64,000 nucleotides of DNA from Cyprinodon diabolis (taxonomy: Eukaryota > Chordata > Actinopteri > Cyprinodontiformes > Cyprinodontidae), in the NCBI GenBank assembly GCA_030533445.1, contig CM060080.1:26184762-26248761 (forward strand). Direction: 5' to 3'. This document shows positions 1-13,900 of this stretch, one piece after another. Positions within the stretch are counted from its first letter, which is position 1; each line of letters opens with the position of its first letter. Both the position numbers and the translations under genes were made by a program. The notes under the pieces were generated by a model that did not search any database, had not been told where the DNA came from, and saw nothing but the letters and a program-made list of their open reading frames with translations.

Positions 1-3000
1 AGGTATGCAAACCCACGTGCCTGACACAAAACAAAAGCTACACTGTGAGGCATTTATTGGAAATTAATTTCCTCTCCCTCATCTTTTCACACTCATAACA
101 GCCCAAACAGGAAGGAACAGGAGGAGCAGGGGCAGGACTCGGTCAAGACAAATCAAGAGGTGGAGGGTTTGTGGGTATTTAATGAAAATACAGGTGCATC
201 TTGATCTATAAGTTTATGATTAAAACCCAGTTAATATCAATAACTCAGATGTTATTGCATACATGATTCACTTCAAATGTCGCGAAGTGGTATATTTCAG
301 CTGCTCTGTTAATTTTAATGAGAATCGCAATTTGTTTTTTGTTTTATTTTAGGACTATATAACTCCAATAGAAAATCTGTTCTACTTAAAAGCACAGCAA
401 TGTAGTGGACATTGCCTGTGTCCCTTCTGATGTTCTTATGAATATTTGTCAGATGCCTTTATTTTGTTTTCCTTAATCTTAATTTTCTTTAACCTTTAGC
501 TTGTCAACATTTTGAGTCTAGTATTTTACATCTACTTACTGATCTAGGTGGGGTACATTTGTTTTTCAATGAAATGCCGTGATTCTGTGGTGATTAAACA
601 AGGTTTTGCTCCCTTTGCCAGCTTGGGCAGGTGCTGAGTCCTACAAAAAAAATAAAATAAATAAGCATCTTTGTAAAGCTTGTTGTCAGGACTAGGGAGG
701 CTTAGTATACTCAAATTTTAACCTTTTCAACAAAGTAGACCAGCAGTAGATGACTTTGCTCCAAAAACCTCATACTGGACCTCCAGCATTTCCAGTCTTC
801 CTCCAGACTCTGGGTCCTCAATTTGCAGATAAAATGCAGAATTTCTTTTTATTTTAAAAGGGATTTAGCTGAGCAACACATTCCAGCTACACTCAGGGTA
901 GGAGGTGTTAGATGTCTTAAATTATAAACGGACAAACCACAAATTAAATTAAACTTCATATCCTGGAATCATATGTGTGTGGTGTCCCTCCTGTTGCAAT
1001 GCAAACCTTGTCCATCCCTTAAGTGTATAAGTGTGTGTACCAAGTTGTGCACCATCTTATCTTTCTACCACTATTTTCTCTTCCACTTAATCTTCCATTA
1101 ATTCATAGCTTTTCTTCCTTTTGTCAAATTGAGATTTTTTTTACATGATTCTGCAAAAAAAAAAAAAATTCTTTATCTTAAAGACTTTTTTATTTTCTCA
1201 TGTTATATTCTAATTTGTGCAAGAAACTGAAATCATCCAAATAAAGTGAAATCTACACCTGAAATATATTACTATGTAATGAATTTGACCTCACTTTACC
1301 CTTTTCTAATAAATTGTTTTAAATACACCCATAGTTGTAATAAAAATAGCCTAAAATAGCAGCTATTGACAGCAAGAATTAAAAGAGGTGAATATAAGAT
1401 GACTGTATGTGATTCAGTCTTTATCTTACTTGGCCTTCCCCTGTTCCCATACACCTGCACTATGCACTCCACCTCACCTGTACCCTTCCATTCCCCCCCC
1501 CCCCCCCCCCCCCCCCATCCCGTCCCTTGGATCATCCTCTTCCTCCCTTATCTGCAGTTCAAAGTGTGTTGACTGAATTATCTCCAGCCAGTCAGAGAGA
1601 AAGGAAGCAACTGTCGACAGCTCTCAGTGAGCGGTAGAAAACTTTTCCCTGTCAGCTGGTTGGTTAACTGCTCTTTACCATCTAATCCTGAGGCAAAGGG
1701 TTGAGAACATTGACATCTTCACATGAACAAACGGGTTCAGTGTTTTCTGAGGGACAGAGCGGTGTCATGAGATATTGGATGCTCAAAACCAGAGAGGAAG
1801 TCAAGGTTTCAGGTTTGAGTGGCCACAGAGAGCGGTTGAGCAAAGTGTTGAGAGCACCGGCATGTTGGCCAGGTACGCAGGAGGACAGAGGGAGGATTTC
1901 ACTGAAGTCTAAGCACCTGCATTCCCCAATATAAGGAATCTGCTGCCATATTACTCCCATAATCACATCTACCCAAGAGACTTTAAATTCAAACATCAGC
2001 ATAAACGTTTTACCACCAAATGACCTGGCCCTTAACTGCAGCATGGCCTGCTGGATTCAGTTGATTTAAAGAAGCCCAAGTCGGCCACTTCCACTCAGAT
2101 GTCCCCTCTGGCCCCCTCGTCTGTCTTGGTTCTCTGGCACACAAGGTCATCCCTTAGCCAGTCATGACACTCCAATTAAGGCGACTGATAGACACAGCTA
2201 ATTGGCTGGATTTATAACCTTCTTTTATTATGCTTTATGAGGAAGGCAAGTGGAGGGCATTACCATTTATAGGCCCTAGGCTCAATGCTGGATCACTGTC
2301 ATCCACGACTGTCCGGCCCCGAATACTGCAGCAAAAGAGCCTCGGCTGGGACTGTTAGGTGTCCCTTTACCCTTTGCGGATTTTTTTTTCTTTCATATTA
2401 AAACAAGATTCTTCATACATACACAAAAATGTAGAGAAAAAACCAGTTTGACTTTAAATGAAAATCAAAAATGAGGAAGAGAATTTACCATGGTAGACGA
2501 CTCTATGGGGTACAGTAGGTAGACCAGGAGGAGGCAGGAATGGCTCCTGTAATGAGTGTGTGGTTATTGATTGTATTGTCAAGGAAGCTGACCAGGGTCC
2601 TGTGTGCTATGGGCCCCAGTCCATCTGTGGACAATGCAGTCAGTTACACCTCAGTGCTCTGTCTAATAAAGAACAGGCAGATTGATGTCACCAGTATGGT
2701 TGAACTCTACCTAACACTCATCAACACCACGTTCGCACATGAACACGCACACACACACCTACACACGTACGTGTGCGAGGCAGGACAGCCATGAAACATG
2801 AAATCAATTTTATGTCTTCACCTAGAAAAGAAATGAAAGAGCTGTGATGTGAGTTGATAAAAATATTATATATTATATAGACTGGCAAATTACTTGGGCA
2901 ATTATCAGACAATCCCTCGTGTAGCCAACAATTTGTATCACTAGTTTTTAAGTTCAGAAAAAAACAAAACAAAACAAAAAATGTGAAGCCCTTACATTTT

Positions 3001-4070
3001 TTCAGAGTGAACCCCACTGGAAACCAGAGTGGAGTTTTTAAGGCTTGATCAGCCTTGACTGGTAATTGGCCAGCTGGAAGCCTATGAATTTATTCAATAA
3101 GGGAGAGCACTATACAATGGCATTACTAACACTCCTAGGTGTGAGTGCAACTACAAAGAAAAGTCAGAATCAGTGCATTAAAGATTTGTAAAACATGTAA
3201 ATCAGGAATAGCCAAAAAAATTGTGATCAATGCATAAATATATGTTTTAGAACGTTTTCAACTCAACATAAAGATGTTGTGTTTGACTGTAATATATAAC
3301 ATTTTGGAGGTTATTTATAAAATAACATTCATTTTCAAATCCACAATCCATATAAGGAGAGAGATAAATTCCATCTGTTATGTTCTCTAATTCTTACATT
3401 TGAGAATTTTGATTGTTATGTGGATGAAAAGCTCTGGGGATACACTGGTTTTAGTGCCTGGTGGCGTTTTAGAAACACTCCACCAGAAGCAGCTGGTATT
3501 CGTAGCTCCTGACTGACAGTGCATTGAGTCAGAATCTTTATCTAAATTATGGAAAATAATAGAGTTCTGGTGGTTAAACTCCTCTCTTTTAGGAGGAAGT
3601 AAGCTCCCTCACCTGAGCATTCAGCTGTGCTCAAGCCTCTTCCAGCTTCGCTACGCAGCAACAGCAGGGCAAGTGATTACTGCTGCGCAGCCAGCCAAAA
3701 CACAAAAATCAATAAACAATCTCAATGTTTCTGAGGGCTTTTCGTCTGACTTAATAAATGTCTCAATCCACTTTTATGACTTCATTTTGCTTTAACGTCT
3801 TCTTCATGTGCATCTTTTGCTGATCAATTAGGGAATAGAGTGTCCCCTCTGTCATGACATCTGCCCTCCATCCGCTGCCACAAAATACTTACACACATGC
3901 TGACGCACGAACCAAAGCACTGATCAGGATCAGGAGTGCATTTGACTTATGTATAATTAGATCACGTTTTTAAACACAGTTTAAATATCTTACCAGACCT
4001 GCCTCTCATTAATTACAGTTATATGTAAATCCCTTCTTTTCCAGGTTGATAGTGGAAATTTGTTCTCTGT
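1..4070. other. non-coding stretch; poly-C tract and candidate conserved block
   Basis: I see no exon or recognisable repeat family across most of this AT-rich stretch. It contains an uninterrupted 24-base C run (1493-1516) and a short CA-rich segment (about 2740-2770). The block at about 2060-2345 has balanced composition and homeodomain-type motifs (CAATTAAGG, GCTAATTGG) and may be a conserved regulatory element. The open frames here are short and overlap these simple tracts. Confidence 0.5.
1493..1516. repeat. (C)24 homopolymer
   Basis: There are 24 consecutive cytosines on the plus strand. The proline-rich and glycine-rich open frames across it come from the homopolymer. Confidence 0.95.
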
Positions 4071-4077
4071 ATTTTGA

Positions 4078-4235
4078 CCAATCCCCTTGGGGAGCAGTGG
4101 GCTGCCATTGTGTGGCACCCGGGGAGCAATCAGGGGTTAAGGGTTTTGCTCAGAAAGTGTAGGCTGTGGGGATCAAACTGGTACTTTCAAACTTCTCAGA
4201 GCACAAGCGCACTGCTCTAACCACTAGGCCAACAT
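4078..4235 (-). mobile_element. tRNA-derived SINE, degenerate
   Basis: Read on the minus strand it begins with GGCCTAGTGGTTAGAGCAG, a tRNA A-box-like head. A degenerate B box (GTTTGATCCCC) follows, then a GC-rich body ending in CTCCCCAAGGGGAT. It is closely similar in layout to the copy at 19840-20052. Confidence 0.7.
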
Positions 4236-5570
4236 GTGTTCACTCATGTTCATCTGAACAAAAAGCCTAATGTGGGCGAAGGCATTTTTCCACTCCTCCA
4301 TATGTTTTTTTAAGGCAATTCAATAGAAAAAGAAAAAAAATAGCTATAATCTATTTTTAAACTTTATCTAATTTGATTTGATCTTATTTTGGTTCTTTTA
4401 GAAAATGACAAAAGTGAAAAAGAGATGGCAGTCTCTCACAAAAGATTTTAATATCTTGATAGTTTTCATTCCATATAAACAAGTGCCCAATGCTTACATT
4501 GCAGAGGCGCAGACACACACACACAATTTGAAAAGGAGGGTTTCATTCACAATAATGCAGGTCTTAGCATACCTTTGTTTAAAGAGCGTAGTAAGTTGTG
4601 GAGATATTCTTGTATTGAACAGTCCTTTTTTTGTATTTTTCTAATATGACCCAGTCAAATGCAGGACATTTTCACTTCTGTACCACAATTAGAATTGTGG
4701 GACAGAACTTAATAATGCAGCACTACCCCACATCTGGTCACCCTCCTTGATTTGTGTGAAATGTCTCCCACAATGATTTTGTAGAGTCTCAGATCCATAA
4801 AATGACTTTGCAACCAAGATATGGTGAAAATCAATTCTTCTTCCTGTGTGTTCCTGAAGTTGTTTGGATGGAGCATGATCTTTTAAATTTTGACATCTTT
4901 AGCCTTCTTTGTTTTAAGATTTTTTTTATTATTCTGTAAGTCATGCAGGAATCAGGGCCTGGCATGACTTGGCCTGTACTTATATAGCTCTTTTTCAAGT
5001 CAGGACACTTGACCAAGGCACTTTACACTTGATTCCGTCATTCAGCCATGCACACACAGACTAACGCACTGATGGTGGCAAGCTAAATTGTAGCCACAGC
5101 TGCCATGGGGCTCACTGACAGAAACGAGACTGCCATACACTGGCACCACCAGGCCTTTTATCTTTAAAAGAGGAACAGAAAGTGCATAAAAGTTGTTGTG
5201 GGTCTCATAGCATCTGCTGCTGTTGCACTTGTTACCATGATGGGTACAACTAAACCTTGGTAGCCTGGCAGTAGATTTTACTTCACCCAATCAGCTCAAA
5301 AGGTTCTGCTGAAAATCCCAAATTTCCTTAAACACATTTAGTAGGAGCTGTTCCAGTTTAACAACATGTAGAACTAAACCTGAGTGCTAGACAATAGTAT
5401 TCTGGGTCGCCAGGTTACACCTGAAAGGCCACTGGAGACACTACAATGTTGCTACATTTAAACAGTCTACTCTGTCGTTTGGAATTTGATAGCAGATCAC
5501 CTTGGACAAGCAGATTTTAAATTCTAAGCCACATTTAGCCCTCTATATTAAACATCACGGGAGCCAGCAA
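4236..5570. other. non-coding stretch without recognised features
   Basis: This is AT-rich sequence between a SINE and a LINE insertion. Short open frames on both strands show no family motif or splice-bordered coding structure. The stretch ends in the first copy of the target duplication (5559-5570) of the LINE that follows. Confidence 0.4.
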
Positions 5571-6245
5571 GAGCCCCAAAATGAGGGAAGAAGGGAGCGG
5601 GAGATTGACAGGCGGATTGGTGCAGCGTCTGCCGTGAAGCGGGCGCTGTACCGGTCCGTCGTGGTGAAGAGAGAGCTGAGTCAAAAAGCGAAGCTCTCGA
5701 TTTACCGGTCGATCTACGTTCCTACCCTCATCTATGGTCATGAACTCTGGGTCATGACCGAAAGAACGAGATCGCGGATACAAGCGGCTGAAATGGGTTA
5801 CCTCCGTAGGGTGGCTGGGCTCTACCTTAGAGATAGGGTGAGAAGCTCGGTCATCCGGGAGGGACTCGGAGTAGAGCCGCTGCTCCTCCACGTCGAGGGG
5901 AGCCAGTTGAGGTGGCTTGGGCATCTGTTTAGGATGCCCCCTGGACGCCTCCCTGGTGAGGTGTTCCGGGCACGTCCCACCGGGGGGAGCCCCCGGGGAA
6001 GACCCAGGACACGCTGGAGAGACTATGTTTCTCGGCTGGCCTGGGAACGCCTTGGGGTTCCTCCTGAAGAGCTGGAAGAAGTGGCTGGGGAGAGGGAAGT
6101 CTGGGCCTCCCTTCTTAAGCTGCTGCCCCCGCGACCTGACCCCGGATAAGCACAGGAAGATGGATGGATGGATGGATGGATGGATGGATGGATGGATGGA
6201 TGGATGGATGGATGGATGGATGGATGGATGGATGGATGGATGGAT
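5571..6245 (+). mobile_element. 5'-truncated RTE/Rex3-like LINE with (GATG)n tail
   Basis: The insert encodes the C-terminal end of a fish RTE-type LINE ORF, open to its stop at about 6147. Recognisable blocks are [60 protein letters not shown] and [17 protein letters not shown]. It ends in a tetranucleotide (GGAT/GATG)n tail at 6159-6245, as reported for Rex3. The 12-bp GGGAGCCAGCAA occurs on both sides (5559-5570 and 6246-6257), so both ends are precise. The reverse transcriptase and endonuclease domains are absent through 5' truncation, so it cannot move itself. The open frame and intact duplication suggest a fairly recent insertion. Confidence 0.9.
6159..6245. repeat. (GATG)n microsatellite tail
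   Basis: This is a near-perfect tetranucleotide array forming the 3' tail of the LINE copy. The Ser/His/Pro/Ile and Asp/Gly/Trp/Met open frames across it are repeat artefacts. Confidence 0.95.
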
Positions 6246-6257
6246 GGGAGCCAGCAA

Positions 6258-9200
6258 TATGTCTGATCAGGTAAAGTCTGGGATACACTGTGCAATATTT
6301 GCAATTTTTGTTCTCAGCCCCAACTCAAAATGTGTGAATCAATCGCTTTCAAAATCAGTTCAAAAGTTCAAACTTGCGATGTGTGTCCTCACAATATACA
6401 AAGCAATGCTCGGATGCGATCTGACTACTCACACAGTACATCCTCAAAGACAGGTCCTGAACAATCCTGACATCAAACACAGAGAATAGAAATGGCTAGT
6501 AATAGAAGAAGAAGAAACTTCCTTTTTGCTTTGCCATGTATAATAGGAAAATCTCTGAGGAAAGAGTTCTCAGTCTGGTTGTATCAGCGCTACAACGTGA
6601 TTTACTGGTGAGCCGCGACAAAAATACCAAACAGGTTTAATTTTCTTGAGACCCACAATATCTGATCAGGAGCTAGTTATGAGGTGCCAATCGCCTCTCG
6701 TGACCCCCTTGTATACAGCATGATGCATGACACATGATTTGGCCAAGAGTCAGCCCAATCCCCAAACTTGTCGCACGACTGGAAAATTCTCTCAGAAACG
6801 ACCAAACACACACTGTATGCTGGGCTTAAGTATCATATCTGTTTTGACTTTTAGCTTAGTTAGTTCTTGTGTTTAAGAGAAGCTCAACTGCTGCAAAGTG
6901 GCGCTGTAGATCTCATTACTCATTGAGTGACCAGATGTGACCCTCTCGAATTACATAGCTGAGTTTAAGGGGAAGGCAATTCACATGGCACATTGATGCA
7001 CACCAAGTGCCGTATATTGTCCTGAAAAATCCTTTAATACATTTTAAATTGAACAAATATGTTTGTCAAAAATTACACAGAGATTCGTTAATTAAGTATA
7101 GGAATATTTATGGGTTTAATTGTAACTAAAGTTCAAAAGACGCACCACGGCTGGACTGTGAGAACAGAGATGATGACAGCAGTGTCTTTCTCTCCATCAG
7201 CTTCTGCTGTCATAGTCTCTAATGCTGGTACTATGGGGATGACAGGTGAGTGTTGCCAAATCTCCTGGTCTGTGACTAGAAGCTCCTGGAGAATTTCACG
7301 CACACCCCTTTCTTGTCTCCCATTGATTCTGCCACTTCCCATTATTGTCAATCAGAGCGTCATCGTCTCTGAGGGGGGTAGCTGTATGGGGAACGATTGT
7401 CAGGGCAGTGGGGTGCGGAGAGAAGCGTTCAGGATGCCTGCCAGAAAGCCAATATACCAGCACGGGGGCCACCAGGGGCCCCTCTCCAGAGGCTGCCTGG
7501 GCAGGATGCCCCACGTACAAGCAAGACCTTTTTGCTTAGCAACACAGAGTGCACATGACTGAGAAGCAGGGAGACAGATGAAACCTCTTGACAAAAAGAA
7601 CAGCTAAATCTGAAAACATAGTTTCCGAAGGCTGTCAGCCAAAAAGCAATGCTGCTCTCTCAGATGTGACAGCCTAGTTAGAAAAATGACATAATAACAA
7701 TGACAGGACAAATGGAACAGCGGAGAAGCATTGTTCTCGGGGGTTAAGGAGGGTCTTGGAGCTTACCGTGTAGCATCGCTGACCCTTTTTGGGTCATAGT
7801 TGTGTTGCTTTGCAGGCGTTTTGGTAAAGCAAGGCAACCATGCAGCAGCTATAAGCCCTGGAGATTGATGGGAGCGGTCCCCTCCCTCCCTGCACTGTAA
7901 AAGATTATCCGCTCACCCGCTGGAAACAAAGCTGTGATGGAAATTCGTCTCGCATCATCAGCAGCAAAATATCTACACAGCATAGCGGGAGTCTCTCATT
8001 TTTCATGGGCTATATATTAAATAAAAAAGGGCATTAAAGAAATGGTGAGGGAGGCTGTGTGAGCGATAGTGCTAGTTAGTATTTTTTTCTAAATGGGCCA
8101 CTTGAATCAGGGAGATTATAAGGTTTTTATTGGCTGTCAGAAAACACAACTTTCTGCGTACTTCACCCGCTGAAGCTCATAATGCTCTGATTAGAATGCC
8201 AGCAGAAATGAAAAGGAATGGCTCAGCTCTGAAGGCTCGGAGAGAGGCAGCAGGACAAGCCCTGGAATCTGCTCTCCCTCAAATACACAGGGGAATACAA
8301 GACGACCAACACGCAAGCCAATAAAGCACAGAGCGAACGAACAAGCTCCTCGAGAGCTCCTGTCAGAATATATAGAGCCGGTTTCACAGTCGGATCTAGT
8401 GTCGCAGACCGGGTCTGGCTCTATTCTCAACCGGATACATGAGACACATCAGGCAGAGCGTTATCTCCCACTAAGTGAATATTGCATTCAGCTGATATGT
8501 GATATTTGAATTTCCCATTAGGGGGAGAAAATGTGTCAGAGTGAAAAAGCTCAGTGATGCTTGCTCGTTTCGCAGGAAGCGGCGAACGGACACCTTGCTA
8601 TGAAGTTGCAGCGTGTCACAGTGATGATAAGGATTAAATGATGGCAGGGGGCACATGAGAAAACTGATTGCTGTTACTCACAGGGTCACCTACACAGAAG
8701 GCTTTGAGACAGTTTGAAGACTAACCATCATTTACTAGGAACTCAACCTGCTCAGCCCAATCACTCTAATCTTCTTCAGTGCCATGAAAGTATTTTCAGA
8801 CCTCACCAGTATGGCAATAGACTGAAATCGGTCATTGTATCAACTCAAAAGCATCCGTGTCTGCCAGTTTGTTCATACTGAGCTTTCAATTTCCAGCAGT
8901 GTAAGGAAAGCGAGAGAGCCCAACATCAAACTACCAAACATGACAGAGCTGGCTCTTTCTGACGAGAGGAAGTCATTGATTTTTCCTCAATTTCACCATT
9001 AATCTGGTAGAGAAGAGGTGGCTCTGGGTGCTCATACAGTTGATGATGTGATTTGTAACTGTGGACCACCAGCGAGCGGAGAGAATTGCTCCTGACTCTC
9101 AACACAAGGCAAAGTGACTACTGCGGTCCTCAGCATTCAGCTGGAAGATTAACAGCAGGGAATCGACTGATAATCTCCAGCGGCCGAGTTGAGTATTTTC

Positions 9201-9430
9201 TCTGTCAGCCTCACTGCAGCCACGAGCCAAGATTTGTATTCGCCAAGACCACAGTCACTTATCTGAGAAACTTCTTTTAGAACCACAGCTAAAAAATCTA
9301 TCTTTAATTGAGGGTTTTTAATTATGTGGTGGAGATAAAACAGGGATATATGTAAAGAAATTAGATTATGTAATACATTGTTGTTGAAATGATGTATATT
9401 TCTAAATACTGTAATGCTTACCCAGACAAA
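6258..9430. other. non-coding stretch with candidate conserved blocks
   Basis: No exon is supported. The stretch at 7110-7600 has open frames on both strands but no family motif. Blocks at about 7860-8660 and 9000-9290 have even base composition and motifs such as CTGATTAGAATG, and may be conserved non-coding DNA. This is inference; conservation was not tested. Confidence 0.35.
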
Positions 9431-9439
9431 TTCTACTGT

Positions 9440-9605
9440 GAGAATCTCTGCCCTGCCAATGCTTGATGTGAACACACCATACCCACTGTAAATCATGGTG
9501 GCAGAAGCATCATGATGTGGGGATGTTATGTTACTAGTCAGAGTGGATTGGAAACCTGAAGACTGAGATTGAAGGGGAGTTTCTCCTTCCAGCAGAACAT
9601 GTTTT
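9440..9605 (+). mobile_element. Tc1-like transposase remnant
   Basis: The sequence resembles the central Tc1-like segment around the motif normally read as TVKHGGGSIMLWGCF. Here it reads IVNHGGRSIMMWGCYVTSQS, followed by a diverged tail. Only about 160 bp is recognisable. No inverted repeats or intact catalytic frame were seen. Confidence 0.75.
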
Positions 9606-9639
9606 AGCAAACTGCTTTAATACAACACATACAGTTTCT

Positions 9640-10938
9640 GGAACACAAATCAGGTTTTTATGAAACACATTCAGTAGGAACAGCTTTAAAAATATATATG
9701 ATTTTACTCAACTCTGACAAATTTACAGGTTTAGAATTATTAGACCTTTCAGTAGCCTTTGGCAATACTGATTACACCATCTCAATTAAAAACAAGCTCT
9801 GGAGTTGTTTTAAAGTTTTTTGCCGATCGAATCTATAAAAATTAGAAGAAATAAAGAATATCTTTGATCACATTTATTCAGGTGACATTCATCTATACTG
9901 CTCCAAGAATTTAGAGCTCTTGAAACTGTCACAAATTACTCGAGTTAAAAGAATGAAGGACTGACTGAAAAGTTCATTTAGTTAAGATCAAGCATCTAGT
10001 CATTGCAATAGATGGCTTGCCTCCCCTGATCAATAAACAAACTAATCATTTTAGTTCTACAGTCAAGTCAGAGAAAAGGAATCTTTTTTTTTATCTATAT
10101 GATCTTAAAGTTACTTTAAAGAACAAGCTAAATATTGCCAAACTAAGAAAGAAGGTGTCAAACAGGACCATGAGATGGTGATTTATGCCAAAGTGCTTGA
10201 TTTCCTTCAGTCAGCCCAAAACTGCAGTAGGAATCTTAACTGAAACAAGGAGATTGGGCTCAAATACTTGCATGTCAACGTTTCTACACCAGTTGGCTGT
10301 TCATTTTGAATCCTTTGTTGCTTTAAGGGCTCTGCACACTCAAGATCCTTCCTATATTATTAAACTGTAAAAAGCAAATTGTTCAACTCAAGCCCACTAG
10401 TCTGCCCTAAAACCAAAATTTACTGCCATTTCTAAGGACCAGATATACTTTTCTTTTTTCTTGTTTACTTTCAAACTGCAGACTTTGGACTGTGTAGGTT
10501 GTCTTTTCATTTATTTTTTTTTAGTTGTTTTAATTCTTGGTTTATTTCATAACCATTATAGTTTTTTATAGTTTTTTATTTATTGACTGTGCAATATGCT
10601 GAATGTGCAATACTGAATAGAATAGTCATACCACTACCTCACCTACTACACTTTAACATTAAAGTAAATCCACCTGTATATAAGGCATCCGGATTGTACA
10701 TATTTTTATTTTTTATTTCTCATTTTTATTTTGTTTTTTTCATTGTGTGCGATACATGTACACTTGCACCTTAATCCTTATTTATCTTGATATACTGTAT
10801 ATACTGTATATATATTGTTTATTCTTAATGCACCGTTTTCCTCCTTGTTTGCACCTTCTTTAACTTCTATGCCAAAATGTGACGAGTGAATTTCTCCGCT
10901 GTGAGATCAATAAAGCTCATCTTATCTCATCTTATCTT
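9640..10938 (+). mobile_element. degenerate L2-type LINE, reverse transcriptase to 3' end
   Basis: Fragments appear in the order of an L2-like LINE. First is LDLSVAFGNTDYTIS (normally LLDLSAAFDTVDH) near 9740. Next is SGDIHLY near 9889, where the catalytic YADD-type motif has decayed. Then comes LHQLAVHFESFVALRALHTQ near 10290 (normally HWLPVHFRI.FKVL.F.ALHG). The non-coding 3' end, rich in TGTGCAATA, closes with GAGATCAATAAAGCTCATC and TCTTA/CTTATC repeats at about 10900-10938. Several stops and frameshifts show an old copy. Clade assignment is from remembered motifs. Confidence 0.75.
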
Positions 10939-13900
10939 AACCAGCTAAATACATTCTTTTTCACACTTGTTTTCTTAAGATCTTTTAAAATGTCTGCAGT
11001 TCTTTGTATTTTGCTTTTTTCCCCATTAGGTTTCCAAATGTATTCTTCCTTTAATAAACACTTCACTTTTGAATTTAATCATTGAAAGGTGGTATGTAAA
11101 TAGATTAGATTACTCATCATATTTGATGCAGTATCTCTAACAAAGTCAGAGCTATATTGGAATGGCCCAATCAAACTGAATTTGCTTGAATGGGCTAGTT
11201 AAAACCAATAAAGGACCATTTGCAAGCCTTAAAAACTGCATTGTATTTAAGCGAAAACTTGTTCTACTAAGTAGTACTATGACCAACATATGTATACCTG
11301 TTCACTTCATTTGCACAGCTTTTGGTTGCATAAATCCCCTTTGTAATAAAATATGAAAGGGTCAAAGAGATAAAAATAATTTTGCACTTTGTTGAGCGTG
11401 TTTCATACACAACCATGTAGCTATTTACACAGTTCGAAAAACATATTTATGTCACTGATCAAATTAACCAAACATTAATCATCATTCCAAACCCTTCACA
11501 TCACCAAAACTAATTTATTACACACCAATTCATTGCATTTAAAAATTCATAAATACTGACATTTATTATACAATAAATCATAACACTTCTGAAGCTGTCA
11601 AGCTTCCAAAACATTTAAAATACACAAATAACTTTGTTTTAACTAGAACCTTTCAAAACAATTTTATATGGCTGTACAAAGTTCACTGATGATTATGGAA
11701 CCAACAAATTCAATTGTTCTCCATTAGATCTATGTGATGAAACCAGGAAGGCAGCAACTACATAAATTGGTCAATACTGACTTCTACAATTGTAAAATGT
11801 CTTTTAGGTGTAGTAATAGGGCGCAGGTGCTCTCTGAAGGATTAGTAATCCTCTTTAGATCGTTTACAAAGCAATTAGGCATACCTCCATAAAGATAGCA
11901 GCCTTAAGAGATAAGATGCAATTTGCACAACTTTTCAAAAGTGATAGCTGCCTTGGAGCCCTGATATCACAAAGATTTTCTTAAATCCCTGTGATGGCAT
12001 AAAAGAGTATTAAGTAATGTATCTCCAATGCAATCTATCCTGTAATTCCATTAATACATTTAATGACCTTGTACCTAAATCCTCATTTTTTAGGTGTAAA
12101 ATGATCACATCATAAACACAAGACATTTTGTGTACATTGCAAACAGCTTAGATACATTAAGTCAGTGATAATACATACATTTGATCTAACAAGGCAAGTA
12201 TATAATTACAAATAACTACATTAGCTGCCAAGAAACAATAGTATATTGAGAAAAAGAATTACTAGAAAGAGGGGAAAAATTAATCCACACCAGCTTGGAT
12301 GTTCTCTTTCAAAGCCTGTTTAACCCAACTGAATTTTGTCTAAAATCCAAAGGGACTTTAACAAAGTTGACACCATGAAACGGCTATAGGGAACCAGAGG
12401 GATTTTTCTGCATACAATTTTATGATGAGTACACATTAGCCTAAATAGTAGGAACAAACACCGCTAACAAGAAAGAAGCTAAAATGCAAATTTTCCTTTG
12501 ACCTACGACCCGTGTCACATAGAGCTTTTACTCTACACACATAGATGAGTTTCCAGCAGAGTTTTTGACAGCATTGTTGCTGCTCTTCCTCATAAGCTCT
12601 AAAACCTATCAGTGGACAACAGAAACCGCCGGGCTGGGCCAGACCAACCAGGCATCACTCATTCATTTACCTCCTAGGTGCCTTTGTCAGGTGATTGCTG
12701 CCAGAAAAAGGAAAACAGATCAATACATCTCCCATGGGTCTGACAGGTAATCTTTACCTGGGATGAAATATGAGTGCAACCAGCCTGCCGGATTCCTTAA
12801 CTGTAACAGAACAATTGACTAGCTCCACAGATGCCATTCCCCTATTTCCAGGCAATTGTAAATTAATTTTGAGGTATAAGGTCTGGGCGAGGTCTCATTA
12901 TGCTGATTGCTTATTATTCCATAGCAGGTGTTCTTTTCCTGCTGCTGACTGATTTACATTTAGAACTGATGCACCTACTGCTCATTTCCGCTGCAGGAAC
13001 TGGGGCCTTTTTAAGAAATAATTATTTGGCCCACTTTGTCTTTTCCTATGCAGGAAACACATACCACATCAGACTACCTAGGTTGAAATCTGCGCCAGAA
13101 AAAATTTACCTAAGAGGGGAAGTTGCAATTTTGCATGAACTCTGATCTATTGGTTCAGCTTTGTAAATCAAATTATAAAATGAGAGTTTTGTGTATTTTA
13201 ACCCAAAGTGCATACATTCAATTATCACAAAATCAGATGACCTAGTGATGTTTTAGACCCCACTGTAGTAAAGTACACAACTAACAGCTTTGATAGCCAT
13301 AATTTTAACATTTACATGAATTATGTACATTAATGCCAAGACATTCCTTCTGCTGCTGCATTTTTGTAATTAAAATCAGCAAAATCTGTACAAACACAGC
13401 ACTGATTCCAGATTTTTGCTTCACTTGCAAAGGTTAAAGCCAAGTTAAGGTGCTCCAAACACCATGAAAAAGTCAAAGGGATGGAAGAGATCTAGTCAAC
13501 CTGACTAGAGGGCTTTCAAACCGAGTTGATTATATCACAGGGGTTACCCTCCGATACAAAAACAAAATCACATTGAAGAGGAAATTCATACATTTTCATC
13601 CATGCTCAAAGCTTTAAAGTTTCAAGCATGATTGTACATAATTATGGAGGGTTGACCATGTTTAAATTTGTATATGTAAAAGTGGTTTTGATAGGACTAC
13701 CTGATCTACCGCTCACACTGAAATTGGACATCAAGGCTTCTGCCAAAAGTTGATTTTTATTCAGTTATGTGTCAATGCTGCAATATTCAACATGAGTGAA
13801 AGCCTTTAAATGTGGCTTTAAAAAAGAAAACTAATTCCGTTTGCTTATCATCCAGATTATGAAGGGTTTCAACTTGTAAAACTTTGCATATAGATCACAG

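Noticed and set aside
5535..6304. Minus-strand open frames rich in SIHP repeats across the Rex3-like LINE
   Set aside because: They are the reverse frames of the (GATG)n tail and of the LINE ORF.
7110..7600. Open frames on both strands, up to 150 codons
   Set aside because: No recognisable domain, no convincing splice borders and competing frames on the opposite strand.
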